Shown here in pieces: positions 1 through 9,055 of a DNA stretch of 64,000 nt. The notes under the pieces are model-generated. The model worked only from the letters and a program-made list of their open reading frames with translations, was not told where the DNA came from and did not search any database. Source of the DNA: Palsa-504 sp963822765 (GTDB lineage Bacteria; Actinomycetota; Actinomycetes; Streptosporangiales; Streptosporangiaceae); NCBI GenBank assembly GCA_963822765.1, contig CAWGJL010000054.1, positions 62,001 to 126,000 of the forward strand. Reading direction: 5' to 3'. The position numbers and the translations under genes were made by a program. How positions within the stretch are numbered: position 1 is the stretch's first letter; every line of letters starts with the position of its first letter.

Positions 1-50
1 CCATCGAGCGTTACCGGCTGGACCTTCCGGTTAGCGAGGCGCTGTCGTAG
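1..50 (+). CDS. 3' end of an unidentified upstream gene
   Basis: Reading from base 3, fifteen codons run to a TAG stop at 48-50, giving a C-terminus IERYRLDLPVSEALS. Only 7 bases separate the stop from the next ATG, so it may be cotranscribed with the PucR-type regulator. The fragment is too short to assign to a family. Confidence 0.4.
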   Translation, partial: IERYRLDLPVSEALS

Positions 51-57
51 GCAGGTT

Positions 58-1278
58 ATGACCGAAAAGCGGGCCCGGGCCGGTGGGCCCCGGGTGAACG
101 CGGAGACCGTGCGGCGGATCGAGCGGGCCACCGGGGCGCTCGGCACGGCCGCGATCGCCGCGATGGACAAGCGGCTGCCGTGGTTCCGGAGCATGTCGGC
201 CGAGAACCGGTCCTGGCTCGGGCTGGTCGCGCAGGCCGCGATCGCCGCGTTCCTGGACTGGATCAAGCACCCGGAGCGGAACCGCCCCGCGGTGACCCAG
301 GTGTTCGGCACCGCGCCGCGCGAGCTGGCCCGGGCGGTCAGCCTGCAGCACGCGGTCGAGATGATGCGGGTCATCATCGACGCGGTCGAGGCCCAGGTCG
401 ACGAGCTGGCCGCACCGGGCAACGAGGCCGAGCTGCGCGAGGCGGTGCTGGCCTACGCGCGGGAGATCGCCTTCAGCGCGGCCCTGGTATACGCGCGGAC
501 CGCGGAGGCGCGCGGCGCGTGGGACGCCCGGCTGGAGGCGCTGGTGGTCGACTCCCTGGTCCACGGCGAGACCGACGACTCGCTGCGCTCCTGGGCTTCG
601 GCGCTGAACTGGTCGTCATCCCCGGTCACGGTGGTGGTCGGCACCATCGGCGACGAGGACGACGGCGAGGAGGAGGGCAAGGGACACGCTCCGGCCGGGG
701 TGGAGCCGCTGATCGAGGACCTGCGGGCCCAGGCCCGGCGGGCCCGGCTCGACCTGCTGGCCGGCGTGCACGGCAACCGGCTCATCCTGGTCATCGGGGG
801 GAGCGATGACCCGATCGCGGCCGCCGAGCGGTTCGCCGGGCGGTTCGGGCCCGGGCCGGTGATCGCCGGGCCGCTGGTCCGCGACCTGCGTACCGCGTCG
901 GTCTCGGCGCGGGCGGCGCTGTCCGCGCTGCGCGCCGCCCCGGCCTGGCCGGACGCGCCGCGTCCGGCCGGCGCGGACGACCTGCTGCCCGAACGCGCGC
1001 TGGACGGGGACCCGGACGCCCGGGCCACCTTGATCAGCGACGTCTACGAGCCGCTGCTGGGCGGCGGGCACGCCCTGCTCGACACGCTCACGACCTACCT
1101 GGAGCAGGGCTCTTCACTGGAAGCAACCGCACGGCTGCTGTTCGTACACCCCAATACGGTGCGCTACCGGCTGCGGCGCGTCGCGGAGGTCACCGACTAC
1201 ACGCCCTCGGCCGGGCGGGACGGCTTCACGCTGTGGGTGGCGGTCGCCTTGGGGCGCCTGGCGGCCAGGCGCACCTGA
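58..1278 (+). CDS. fasR: PucR-family transcriptional activator of fatty-acid synthesis (FasR-like)
   Basis: A 406-residue regulator. The last ~60 residues carry the PucR-type helix-turn-helix, with a core around LLFVHPNTVRYRLRRV. The N-terminal half is a helical region (residues ~20-190) typical of the actinobacterial FasR group. It lies directly upstream of fabD-fabH-acpP-fabF on the same strand, the position FasR holds in Streptomyces, where it activates that operon. An acidic stretch (EDDGEEEGK, about residue 200) looks like a linker between the two halves. The FasR name rests on family resemblance plus context; DNA binding and ligand response are inferred. Confidence 0.85.
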   Translation: MTEKRARAGGPRVNAETVRRIERATGALGTAAIAAMDKRLPWFRSMSAENRSWLGLVAQAAIAAFLDWIKHPERNRPAVTQVFGTAPRELARAVSLQHAVEMMRVIIDAVEAQVDELAAPGNEAELREAVLAYAREIAFSAALVYARTAEARGAWDARLEALVVDSLVHGETDDSLRSWASALNWSSSPVTVVVGTIGDEDDGEEEGKGHAPAGVEPLIEDLRAQARRARLDLLAGVHGNRLILVIGGSDDPIAAAERFAGRFGPGPVIAGPLVRDLRTASVSARAALSALRAAPAWPDAPRPAGADDLLPERALDGDPDARATLISDVYEPLLGGGHALLDTLTTYLEQGSSLEATARLLFVHPNTVRYRLRRVAEVTDYTPSAGRDGFTLWVAVALGRLAARRT

Positions 1279-1401
1279 CGATCGTGACGTCACGGTAACG
1301 TTTAGATGAATATCGTTTGTAGGAATGCGCCAAGAACACGGCAGCCAACTTCGTACTGTTCGGCATTCATGTGGCGGAGTCCTACAGGGCACCCTAAAGG
1401 G

Positions 1402-2593
1402 ATGCTTATCATCACCGCACCGGGGCAGGGCGCGCAGACGCCAGGTTTCCTTGCTCCCTGGCTCGAGGTACCCGGCGTCGCGGAGCGTCTGGGTGCCGCC
1501 TCCGAGCTGGCGGGCTGCGACCTGATCAGGTACGGAACCACCGCCGACGCCGACGAGATCCGGGATACGGCGATCGCGCAGCCGCTGCTGGTGGCGGCCG
1601 CGCTGGCCGCGGCGGGCGCGCTGGCGGGCGGCATGCACGCCGACGCGGTGGCCGGGCACAGCGTCGGAGAACTGGCGGCCGGGGTGCTGGCCGGGGTGCT
1701 GAGCGCGGACGATGCGATGCGCCTGGTCAGGGTGCGCGGCCGCGGCCATGGCGGCGGCCTCGGCGGTCCAGCCGACCGGGATGACGGCCGTCCTGGGCGG
1801 TGACGAGGAAACGGTGCTGGCGGCCATCGCCCGGCACGGCCTGACCCCGGCGAACATCAACGCGGCCGGGCAGATCGTGGCCGCCGGGGCGATCGCGGAC
1901 CTGGCGGCCTTCGCGGCCGACCCGCCGGCCGGCGCCCGGCTGCGCCCGCTGCAGGTGGCCGGGGCCTTCCACACCAGGTACATGGCGCCCGCGGTCGCGG
2001 CGCTGCGCTTCGCGGCCGCCGAGGTCGCGGTCACCGATCCGCACCTCACGCTGCTGTGTAACGCCGACGGCGCCGCGGTCACCACCGGCAAGGAATGGCT
2101 GGAGCGCATCGTGACCCAGGTCGCCGCGCCGGTGCGCTGGGACCTGTGCCTGCGGACGATGGCGGACCTGGGCGTGACCGCGGTCATCGAGCTGCCGCCC
2201 GCTGGCACGCTGACCGGCCTGGCCCGGCGGGCGCTGCCCGGGGTCGTCCAGCTGGCCCTCAAGACCCCGGATCAGCTCGAGGCCGCGCGCGACCTGATCG
2301 AGGAGCACCTGTCGGAGTCCGACGGGCACGGGCACGGGCACCTGCCGGAATGGCGCCTGATCGTGGCGCCGACCTCGGGCACGTTCCGCTCGCCGGCCGG
2401 CCGCCGCGATGCCGCCGCGACCGGCGCGATGGTGGCCTTGACCGCGGAACTCGGTACCGTCGTCACGCGCGGCGGGGAGCGCTCGCTCGCCACGCCCTGG
2501 CCGGCTGAGATCATCGAATGGCTCGTGGAGGACGGCGACCCGGTCAGCGAAGGTCAGCCCCTCGTCCGTGTTCTGCCTAGGGAAGGCGCATGA
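1402..2593 (+). CDS. fabD: Malonyl-CoA:ACP transacylase FabD, broken by one apparent +1 frameshift
   Basis: Transfers malonyl groups from CoA to acyl carrier protein for FAS-II elongation. ATG 1402 gives MLIITAPGQGAQTPGF, the usual FabD N-terminus, and the nucleophile elbow GHSVGELAA is intact. The frame is lost after MRLVRVRGR near 1744 and resumes one base later with AMAAASAVQPTGMTAVLGG, so a single extra G at 1744-1745 (CGCGGCC for expected CGCGCC) explains the break. The rest of the fold follows to the TGA at 2591-2593, which overlaps the fabH start by ATGA. The protein is full length once corrected (~396 residues). A sequencing insertion is more likely than a pseudogene because this is an essential gene. 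Confidence 0.85.
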
Positions 2594-3564
2594 CATCTTC
2601 TGGTTCGTTCCCGCCCGCCGCGGGAGCGCGGATTGTCTCGCTCGGCGGCTATCAGCCCGCCAACGTAGTGACCAACGACGACCTCTCGGCCCGGGTTGAC
2701 ACCAGTGACGAATGGATCCGCAGCCGGGTCGGCATCATCAGCCGCCGGTACGCGGGGCCGGACGAGACCGTGGCCGACATGGCGGTCGTGGCCGGCGGCA
2801 AGGCGCTGGCCGGCAGCGGCCTGTCCCCCGCCGACATCGACCTGGTCATCGTGGCGACCTGCAGCACCGAGGTCCAGATCCCGAACACCTCCGCGATGGT
2901 CGCGTCCCGGCTCGGCATCGTGGCGCCCGGCGCCTACGACCTCAACGCGGCGTGCGCCGGCTTCTGCTACGCGCTGGCCAACGCCTCCGACGCGGTCCGG
3001 GCCGGCACGGCCCGGCACGTACTGGTCATCGGGGCCGAGAAGATGACGGCCTGGATCGACCCCGACGACCGCTCCACCTGCATCATCTTCGCGGACGGGG
3101 CGGGCGCCGCGGTGGTCGGGCCGGTCGGTGACGGCGAGCCGCCGGGCATCGGGCCGGTGGTGTGGGGCAGCGCCGGCGACATGGCCGACAAGATCGCGAT
3201 CCCGAACCGCCGCTCGTACATGTACCAGGAGGGTCAGGCGGTGTTCCGCTGGGCCACCACCACGATGCACCCCATCGCGGCGCAGGCCTGCGAGCGGGCC
3301 GGGGTGGCGGTAAGCGACCTGTCGGCCTTCGTGCCGCACCAGGCCAACCTGCGCATCATCGAGGCCATCGCGCGCAAGCTGGGCGTACCGCGGGAGCGCC
3401 TGGCGGACGACATCGTGCACTCGGGCAATACGTCCTCGGCGTCGGTTCCGCTGGCGCTGGCCCGGATGGCCGAGCGCGGCGACCTCAAGTCCGGCTCCCC
3501 GGCGCTGCTGCTCGGCTTTGGCGCGGGGATGTGCTACGCGGCGCAGGTGATCACGGTACCCTAG
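2590..3564 (+). CDS. fabH: Beta-ketoacyl-ACP synthase III
   Basis: Starts FAS-II by condensing an acyl-CoA with malonyl-ACP. The protein has 324 residues, normal for FabH. The catalytic triad is visible: Cys122 in NAACAGFCYAL, His in FVPHQANLRI and Asn in HSGNTSS. The start overlaps the fabD stop (ATGA), indicating translational coupling. A 61-base gap with a strong AAGGAG-type site precedes acpP. Branched or straight primer preference cannot be read from the sequence. Confidence 0.97.
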   Translation: MTSSGSFPPAAGARIVSLGGYQPANVVTNDDLSARVDTSDEWIRSRVGIISRRYAGPDETVADMAVVAGGKALAGSGLSPADIDLVIVATCSTEVQIPNTSAMVASRLGIVAPGAYDLNAACAGFCYALANASDAVRAGTARHVLVIGAEKMTAWIDPDDRSTCIIFADGAGAAVVGPVGDGEPPGIGPVVWGSAGDMADKIAIPNRRSYMYQEGQAVFRWATTTMHPIAAQACERAGVAVSDLSAFVPHQANLRIIEAIARKLGVPRERLADDIVHSGNTSSASVPLALARMAERGDLKSGSPALLLGFGAGMCYAAQVITVP

Positions 3565-3625
3565 CCGCGCCCCGCCACGGGGCAGCCAGACCACCTTCAT
3601 CCGTTCACGACAAGGAGCAAAGAGC

Positions 3626-3877
3626 ATGACTGACCAGGAGATCCTCGCCGGGCTTGGCGAAATCGTCGAGGAGATCGCCGGCGTGCCCGCCGACGAGGTG
3701 ACCCCGAACAAGAGCTTCGTCGACGACCTCGACATCGACTCGCTGTCCATGGTCGAGATCGCCGTCGCGGCCCAGGACAAGTTCGGCGTCGAGATCCCCG
3801 ACGACCAGCTGAAGGACCTCACCACCGTCCAGGACGTAGTGAACTTCGTGGCCAAGAACGCCGGCGAGCCGGCGTGA
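3626..3877 (+). CDS. acpP: Acyl carrier protein of FAS-II
   Basis: An acidic 83-residue carrier protein. The phosphopantetheine attachment site is Ser39 in DDLDIDSLSMVEI. It shuttles growing acyl chains between FabD, FabH, FabF and the reductases. It is preceded by an AAGGAG ribosome site. Its TGA overlaps the fabF GTG start (GTGA at 3874-3877). Confidence 0.97.
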   Translation: MTDQEILAGLGEIVEEIAGVPADEVTPNKSFVDDLDIDSLSMVEIAVAAQDKFGVEIPDDQLKDLTTVQDVVNFVAKNAGEPA

Positions 3878-5121
3878 CGGTGGACCGCGAGACTGTCGTC
3901 GTCACCGGGCTCGGCGCGACCACCCCGCTTGGCGGGGATGCCGCGTCGACCTGGACGGCGATGCTGGCCGGGCGGAGCGGTGCGCGGCGCCTGACCGAGC
4001 CGTGGGCCGAGCAGCTGCCGGTGCGGATCGCCGCACCGGCAGCCGCCGACCCGGTCGAGATCGTGGGCCGCGTGCAGGCCCGCCGGATGGACCGGTGCGA
4101 GCAGTTCGCGCTCGTCGCCTCGCGCGAGGCGTGGGCCGACGCGGGCGCACCGGAGATGGACCCGGAACGGCTCGGGGTCTCGGTCACCACCGGGATCGGC
4201 GGCATCGGATCGACGCTGGCCGCGTACGACATCCTCAACTCCAAGGGCTGGCAGCGCATCTCGCCGTATACGGTGCCGATGCTCATGCCCAACGGGTCGG
4301 CCGGCTGGATCAGCATGGAATTGAATGCGCACGCCGGCGCGCACTCGCTGGTCAGCGCGTGCGCGTCCGGGGCGGAGGCGATCGGGTACGGCATCGACAT
4401 GATCCGCTCCGGGCGGGCCGACGTGGTCATGGCGGGTGGCACCGAGGCGGCGATCATGCCGCTGAATATCGGCGCGTTCGCGGTCATGCGGGCCATGTCC
4501 ACCCGCAACGACGACCCGGAGCGGGCCTCGCGGCCGTTCGACAAGGGCCGGGACGGGTTCGTGCTCGGCGAGGGCGCCGGCATGCTGGTGCTGGAGTCGC
4601 TGTCGCATGCGCGCGAGCGCGGCGCGCGGATCTACGCCGTGGCGGCCGGGGCCGGCTACTCCTCGGATGCCTACCACATCGCCCACCCGGCGCCCGACGG
4701 GGCCGGGGTGGCCGCGGCGATCGGCCGGGCGCTGGCTGACGCGCGGGTCAATCCGGAGCAGGTCGTGCACGTCAACGCGCACGCCACCTCCACCCCGGAA
4801 GGCGACCCGCTCGAGGCGCAGGCCCTGGTCAAGGCGCTGGGATCGGCGTCCGACGGCGTGATCGTCTCGTCGACCAAGTCGATGACCGGGCACCTGCTCG
4901 GCGGTGCGGGCGCCATCGAGTCGGTGGCCGCCATCTTCGCGCTGCGCGACCAGGTGGCCCCGCCCACGATCAACCTCGAAGACCTGGACGACGAGGTGCC
5001 CGTCGATGTCGCTACCGAGCCGAGGCCGCTGACCAAGCGCGACGCCGGGCCGATGGCCGTGGTGAACAACGCGTTCGGGTTCGGCGGGCACAACGTGTCG
5101 CTTGTGTTCACCGCCGCCTGA
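3874..5121 (+). CDS. fabF: Beta-ketoacyl-ACP synthase II
   Basis: The elongating condensing enzyme of FAS-II, 415 residues from a GTG start. The thiolase fold carries Cys163 in SACASGAEAIGYG and the two histidine motifs HVNAHATSTPEGDP and KSMTGHLLGGAG. It is translationally coupled to acpP. In Streptomyces the corresponding operon ends here, whereas in mycobacteria a carboxylase gene follows, as in this window. Confidence 0.96.
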   Translation: MTVDRETVVVTGLGATTPLGGDAASTWTAMLAGRSGARRLTEPWAEQLPVRIAAPAAADPVEIVGRVQARRMDRCEQFALVASREAWADAGAPEMDPERLGVSVTTGIGGIGSTLAAYDILNSKGWQRISPYTVPMLMPNGSAGWISMELNAHAGAHSLVSACASGAEAIGYGIDMIRSGRADVVMAGGTEAAIMPLNIGAFAVMRAMSTRNDDPERASRPFDKGRDGFVLGEGAGMLVLESLSHARERGARIYAVAAGAGYSSDAYHIAHPAPDGAGVAAAIGRALADARVNPEQVVHVNAHATSTPEGDPLEAQALVKALGSASDGVIVSSTKSMTGHLLGGAGAIESVAAIFALRDQVAPPTINLEDLDDEVPVDVATEPRPLTKRDAGPMAVVNNAFGFGGHNVSLVFTAA

Positions 5122-5149
5122 ACTCGTTAAGCCGGACAGGAGACCTCAG

Positions 5150-6612
5150 ATGACGACCACCCCAGACGCGGCTGCGACAGCCCACCTCCGGGGGGGCTCC
5201 ACCCCCCGGACCTCCCTGGCACGCCCGCACGCCAGGGCCTGCCCCGCGACCCGCGGGAGCGGCTGAAGGCGTTGTTCGACCCCGGCACGCTGGACCTGCT
5301 GCCGGCGCACGGCGACGAGCGGAGCGGGGTGGTCGCGGGCGTCGGGCTGGTGCACGGCACGAGTGCGGTCGCGTTCGCGTCCGACCCGCGGGTGCAGGGC
5401 GGCGCCATGGGCACCGCGGGCTGCGCCGCGATCGTCGGCGCGTACACCGAGGCGGTCTCCCGCGGGGTTCCGGTCGTGGGCCTGTGGCACTCGGGCGGGG
5501 CCCGGCTGGCCGAGGGCGTGGCCAGCCTGCACGCGGTGGGAACCGTCTTCGCGGCGATGACCGCTGCCTCCGGGCGCGTACCGCAGATCTCGGTGGTGCT
5601 GGGTCCGGCGGCTGGCGGCGCCGCGTACGGCCCGGCGCTGACCGACATCGTGATCCTGTCCGGCCAGGGACGCATCTTCGTCACCGGTCCGGACGTGGTG
5701 CGCTCGGTGACCGGCGAGGACGTGGACATGGAGCGGCTCGGCGGGCCGGAGCCGCACAGCCGCCGGTCCGGGGTGGTGCACCTGGTGACCGAGACCGACG
5801 CCGAGGCGCTGGACCGGGCCCGCCAGGTCGCGGCGCTGTTCAGCGACCAGGGGAAGATCGCCGAGGACGCCGAGGACCGCGACCTGTCCGGCGTGCTGCC
5901 CGATTCCCCGAGGCGCGCCTACGACGTGCACCTGCTGACCGGCAAGCTGCTCGATTCGCCGGGCGTGGAACTGCACCCCCGGTGGGCGCCGAACATCGTG
6001 ACCATCCTGGGCCGGCTAGCCGGACGCACGGTGGGCGTGGTGGCCAGCAACCCGATGCGCCTCGGCGGCTGCCTGGACGCCGCGGCGGCGGAGAAGGCGG
6101 CGCGCTTCGTCCGGATGTGCGACGCGTTCGGCGTGCCGCTGGTGGTGCTGGTGGACGTGCCCGGCTACCTGCCCGGGGTCGGGCAGGAATGGGACGGCGT
6201 GGTCCGCCGGGGCGCCAAGCTACTGCACGCGTTCGCCGAGGCCACTGTGCCGCGGGTGACGCTGGTGACCCGTAAGGCGTTCGGCGGGGCCTACATCGCG
6301 ATGAACTCCCGCTCGCTCGGCGCGACCCGCGTCTACGCCTGGCCGGGCGCCGAGGTGGCGGTCATGGGCGCGGTCGCGGCCGTCCGCATCCTGCACCGCC
6401 GCACGCTGGCCTCGGTGCCGCCTGAGGGGCTGCACGAGGCCGAGACGGAACTGGCCGCCGAGCACGAGGCCACCGCAGGCGGCCTGCAGCGCGCGGTCGA
6501 ACTCGGCGTCATCGACGCCATCATCGAGCCCAGCCAGACTGGCCGCGAGCTAGCCCGGGCCATCGCCGAGGCGCCCCAGCTCAAGGGAACGCACGCCAAC
6601 ATCCCGCTGTAA
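5150..6612 (+). CDS. accD: Acyl-CoA carboxylase carboxyltransferase (beta) subunit, N-terminus disturbed by a repeat and frameshift
   Basis: A biotin-dependent carboxyltransferase subunit that would make malonyl- or methylmalonyl-CoA for FAS-II. The crotonase-like domains include GTAGCAAIVGAYTEA, LWHSGGARLAEG, LGPAAGGAAYGPAL and the C-terminal RKAFGGAYIAMNS. ATG 5150 follows AGGAG with good spacing and is the natural start, but its frame ends in a TGA at 5264-5266, whereas the conserved protein is read in another frame from about PRDPRERLKALFDPG (5245 on). A run of seven Gs at 5190-5196, inside a GC-rich palindromic repeat, lies between them, so a one-base loss or a two-base gain there would restore continuity. 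The position after fabF parallels accD6 after kasB in mycobacteria. Confidence 0.8.
5188..5220 (+). repeat. GC-rich palindromic repeat, family A copy 1
   Basis: A G7 run, CTCCA, a C6 run, then GGACCTCCCTGG. The same architecture recurs at 10997, 27563, 48246, 54943 and 61447. This copy sits inside the coding sequence for the variable N-terminus of accD. Confidence 0.7.
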
Positions 6613-6760
6613 GCCCAGGTGTTGCGTGCGGGGCCGATGAGCGTCGCCCTTTCGCAGTCGCGGTCGTCCCGGTCGCGATCGTCCCGGTCGCGGTCGCCAC
6701 AGGCTGAGCGACTCATGCAGCGCAGCAGCCCCACGGGTCCCATTTGCGTGGACGATCGGG

Positions 6761-6810
6761 CTTTCGTGGAACATCTGGGCAACCCCAGTTGCCCGGATCG
6801 ACCACGAAAG
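6761..6810. terminator. Two-tier hairpin between convergent accD and prcA
   Basis: The outer arms CTTTCGTGG (6761-6769) and CCACGAAAG (6802-6810) are perfect inverted repeats. They enclose a second stem, GGGCAA (6777-6782) and TTGCCC (6789-6794). It lies in the 416-base spacer between two converging genes, so a bidirectional terminator is likely. There is no clear T-tract. The rest of the spacer (6613-7028) shows no credible gene. Confidence 0.45.
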
Positions 6811-6817
6811 ACGGATA

Positions 6818-6844
6818 TTCCACGATAATTTCCGGATCGTGGAA
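6818..6844. terminator. Second hairpin in the accD-prcA spacer
   Basis: A perfect 9-bp inverted repeat, TTCCACGAT (6818-6826) and ATCGTGGAA (6836-6844), around a 9-base AT-rich loop. The arms share TCGTGGAAC with the neighbouring hairpin at 6761, so the pair may have arisen by duplication. Confidence 0.4.
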
Positions 6845-7028
6845 CCTATGAGCGCGTGGTGATACTGGGGGTTCCAGTGGGAGCGAAGTGGTGATTGTGG
6901 CGTCTCAAGGGCTCGCATTGGCCTCCGCTGGCGCCCGCTGGCGGCCCGGAACCGCTGCTTGGTAGTATCCGGGTCCGCGACACGCCGGAGGTAATCGCCC
7001 ACAGGGGCTTGGCTGGGTGCTGTCGCTG

Positions 7029-7955
7029 TTAGAGCGGGTTCGGCGGGGTGGTGTCGCCGCCGCCGACGCCGCCGCCGCGGTCAGTGCTGCCTCGGTCGGG
7101 GCCGGTGGGAGGCTCGGAGCCCGCGGACGGGGCTGAGCCGCCGGACGGGGCTGAGCCGCCGGACGGGGCTGAGCCGCCGGACGGGGCTGAGCCGCCGGAC
7201 GGGGCTGGGCCGGTGGCGGGAGTGTCGGTCTCTGGGGCGGTCTTTGGGTCGGACGAGCGGGCCTCGGCGATGAGCTCCTCGAGGCGGGCGGCGCGGATGC
7301 GGCGGAAGGTGCGGTGATCGCGGGTCCGGTCCAGGATGGCGACCTCCAGCTGGGTCGCCGCCAGCTCGGTGCGCTCGCCGTTGCCGGTGGCGGTCAGCGC
7401 GGCCAGCGCGGCGCCGAACGCCTCAGACAGGGACATGCCCGGGGAGTAGCGCTCCTTCAGCACCGCGGAGACCTGATCGGCCTGCCCGCCGAAGGCGACG
7501 AAGCCGGGCTCGTCATTCACCGACCCGTCGAAGGTGATCCGGTAGATCTGATCGCCCTCCGGCTGCTCGCCGACCTCGGCCACGACGATCTCCACCTCGA
7601 ACGGCTTGAGGCTCTCGGTGAAGATGGTGCCCAGGTTCTGGGCGTAGTAGATGGCGATGCCGCGGGCCGTCACGTCGCGCCGGTCGAACTGGTAACCAGC
7701 GACGTCCGCGTACGTGATGCCGGCCTTGCGCAGGGTCTCGAACTCGGGGTACCGGCCTACCGCGGCGAACGCGATCCGGTCGTAGATCTCGCTGATCTTG
7801 TGCAGCGCGCTCGACGTGTTGGGCGCCATCATCAAGATCCCGCCCTCGTACTGCAGCGTGACACAGCTGCGGCCGCGCGCGATCCCCTGGCGCGCGAATT
7901 CGGCCTTGTCCCGCATGGCCTGTGCGGGTGAGACATAACCGAACGGCATGGACAC
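7029..7955 (-). CDS. prcA: 20S proteasome alpha subunit with repetitive C-terminal tail
   Basis: Forms the outer, gating rings of the 20S core. Residues ~1-240 match the alpha-type fold (MPFGYVSPAQAMRDKAEFARQ, then the conserved YEGGILMMAPN region). It lacks a catalytic Thr, as expected. A GTG start at 7955 has AAAGGA ten bases upstream; the in-frame ATG at 7949 would be rather far from that site. The last ~60 residues are an unusual Ser/Gly/Pro-rich tail built on a six-residue repeat (SGGSAP) and ending ...GGGDTTPPNPL. It is the last gene of the arc-dop-pup-prcB-prcA set and the prcB stop is only 45 bases upstream. Confidence 0.95.
   Translation of the reverse strand: MSMPFGYVSPAQAMRDKAEFARQGIARGRSCVTLQYEGGILMMAPNTSSALHKISEIYDRIAFAAVGRYPEFETLRKAGITYADVAGYQFDRRDVTARGIAIYYAQNLGTIFTESLKPFEVEIVVAEVGEQPEGDQIYRITFDGSVNDEPGFVAFGGQADQVSAVLKERYSPGMSLSEAFGAALAALTATGNGERTELAATQLEVAILDRTRDHRTFRRIRAARLEELIAEARSSDPKTAPETDTPATGPAPSGGSAPSGGSAPSGGSAPSGGSAPSAGSEPPTGPDRGSTDRGGGVGGGDTTPPNPL
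7123..7211 (-). repeat. 18-bp tandem repeat in the prcA tail
   Basis: About four and a half near-perfect copies of an 18-bp unit (GGACGGGGCTGAGCCGCC on the + strand). Each encodes six residues, SGGSAP, so copy-number change would alter tail length without breaking the frame. Confidence 0.85.
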
Positions 7956-8000
7956 CGCGAACGCTTCCTTTACCTAGTCAGATGGGCGGGACGAGATACC

Positions 8001-8933
8001 TTAACGAGCCGGGCGGAGCGGCGCGGACGGGCCGTCAGGCGTGGTCATCCGCTCCTGCACCACCTGCTGGGCGTAATCCTCGGACTCGGCTTCCGGCAGC
8101 TTGCGGAAGCCGTCGGCCGTCACCGTGGCGATGACCGGGAAGATCCGCCGGGTCAGGTCCGGGCCGCCGGTGGCCGAATCGTCGTCGGCGGCGTCGTACA
8201 GCGCCTGGACGCAGGCCAGCACGGTGTCTTCAACCGGCAGGTCGTCGACGTACAGCTTCTTCAGCGAGCCGCGGGCGAACAGCGACCCCGAGCCGATGGA
8301 GTGGAACCGCTGCTCCTCGTACGGGCCGCCGGCCACGTCGTAGCTGAAGATGCGCCCCTGGCCGGCGTCCTCGTCGTAGCCGACGAAGAGCGGCACGACG
8401 ACGAGGCCCTGCATGGCCGCGGCCAGGTTGCCCCGGATCATCCAGGCGAGCCGGTTGGCCTTGCCCTCCAGCGACAGCGGGCGGCCTTCCATCTTCTCGT
8501 AGTGCTCGAGCTCGACCTGGAACAGGCGGACAAACTCAATCCCGACGCTGCCCGTGCCCGCGTAGCCGATGGCCGAGAACTCATCGCTGCGGAAGACCTT
8601 CTCCACGTCCCGCTTGGCGATCATGCTCCCGGCGGTGGCCCGGCGGTCACCCGCCAGCACCACGCCGTGGTGGCAGACCGCGGCGACGATCGTGGTGGCG
8701 TGCGGCAGGTCGCGCAGCACCGGAGAGTCCGCGGCAGGGTTTATACCGCGGCCGGGAGCCCGGCCGGGGAGCAGGTGCGGAGAGTGAGAGCCGAGGAAAT
8801 CCGCGAACGACGAGGACGGCCGGTCCATGAAGCCCGCCGGCGGCCTGATCCGCGTCTGCCCGGGATCTCCCTCTCCCCCGGTGAACGGGCCAGGCGGCCG
8901 GGAATGTGCAGAGCCGTCGAAGTACGAGCCCAA
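8001..8933 (-). CDS. prcB: 20S proteasome beta subunit (catalytic, N-terminal Thr protease)
   Basis: The catalytic ring subunit. The mature enzyme should begin at the first Thr of TTIVAAV, which is residue 80 counted from the TTG at 8933. The propeptide would be removed during assembly. The following VVLAGDRRATAG and IGYAGTGSVGIEFVR are typical of beta subunits. The TTG start is backed by a GGAGG site six bases upstream. An internal ATG (residue 36, MDRPSSSFADFLG) would give a 44-residue propeptide instead of 79 residues and is the main alternative. The gene lies between pup and prcA. Confidence 0.94.
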   Translation of the reverse strand: MGSYFDGSAHSRPPGPFTGGEGDPGQTRIRPPAGFMDRPSSSFADFLGSHSPHLLPGRAPGRGINPAADSPVLRDLPHATTIVAAVCHHGVVLAGDRRATAGSMIAKRDVEKVFRSDEFSAIGYAGTGSVGIEFVRLFQVELEHYEKMEGRPLSLEGKANRLAWMIRGNLAAAMQGLVVVPLFVGYDEDAGQGRIFSYDVAGGPYEEQRFHSIGSGSLFARGSLKKLYVDDLPVEDTVLACVQALYDAADDDSATGGPDLTRRIFPVIATVTADGFRKLPEAESEDYAQQVVQERMTTPDGPSAPLRPAR

Positions 8934-9055
8934 CGCGAGCCTCCTCCCGAAGTGGTCGGCACCGCAGTGCCTTCAACAGACCCTACTGCCGTGCCAGAGC
9001 GAGACAGCACGCCGATGACGCCAGCGTGTCCGCCTACGGCGAACCGCAGGGCCGG

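Noticed and set aside
1744..1745. Programmed frameshift in fabD
   Set aside because: There is no slippery heptamer or downstream structure, and similar +1 breaks occur in many unrelated genes here, so an artefact is simpler.
2554..5091. An 845-residue open frame on the minus strand opposite fabH-acpP-fabF
   Set aside because: It is a codon-position shadow of well-supported genes in high-GC DNA; it is His/Arg/Gly-biased with no domain.
7123..7211. CRISPR-like array
   Set aside because: The units are contiguous without spacers and are part of a coding repeat. No cas genes are present in the window; the Cas4-like fold at 15924 is a stand-alone RecB-family nuclease.
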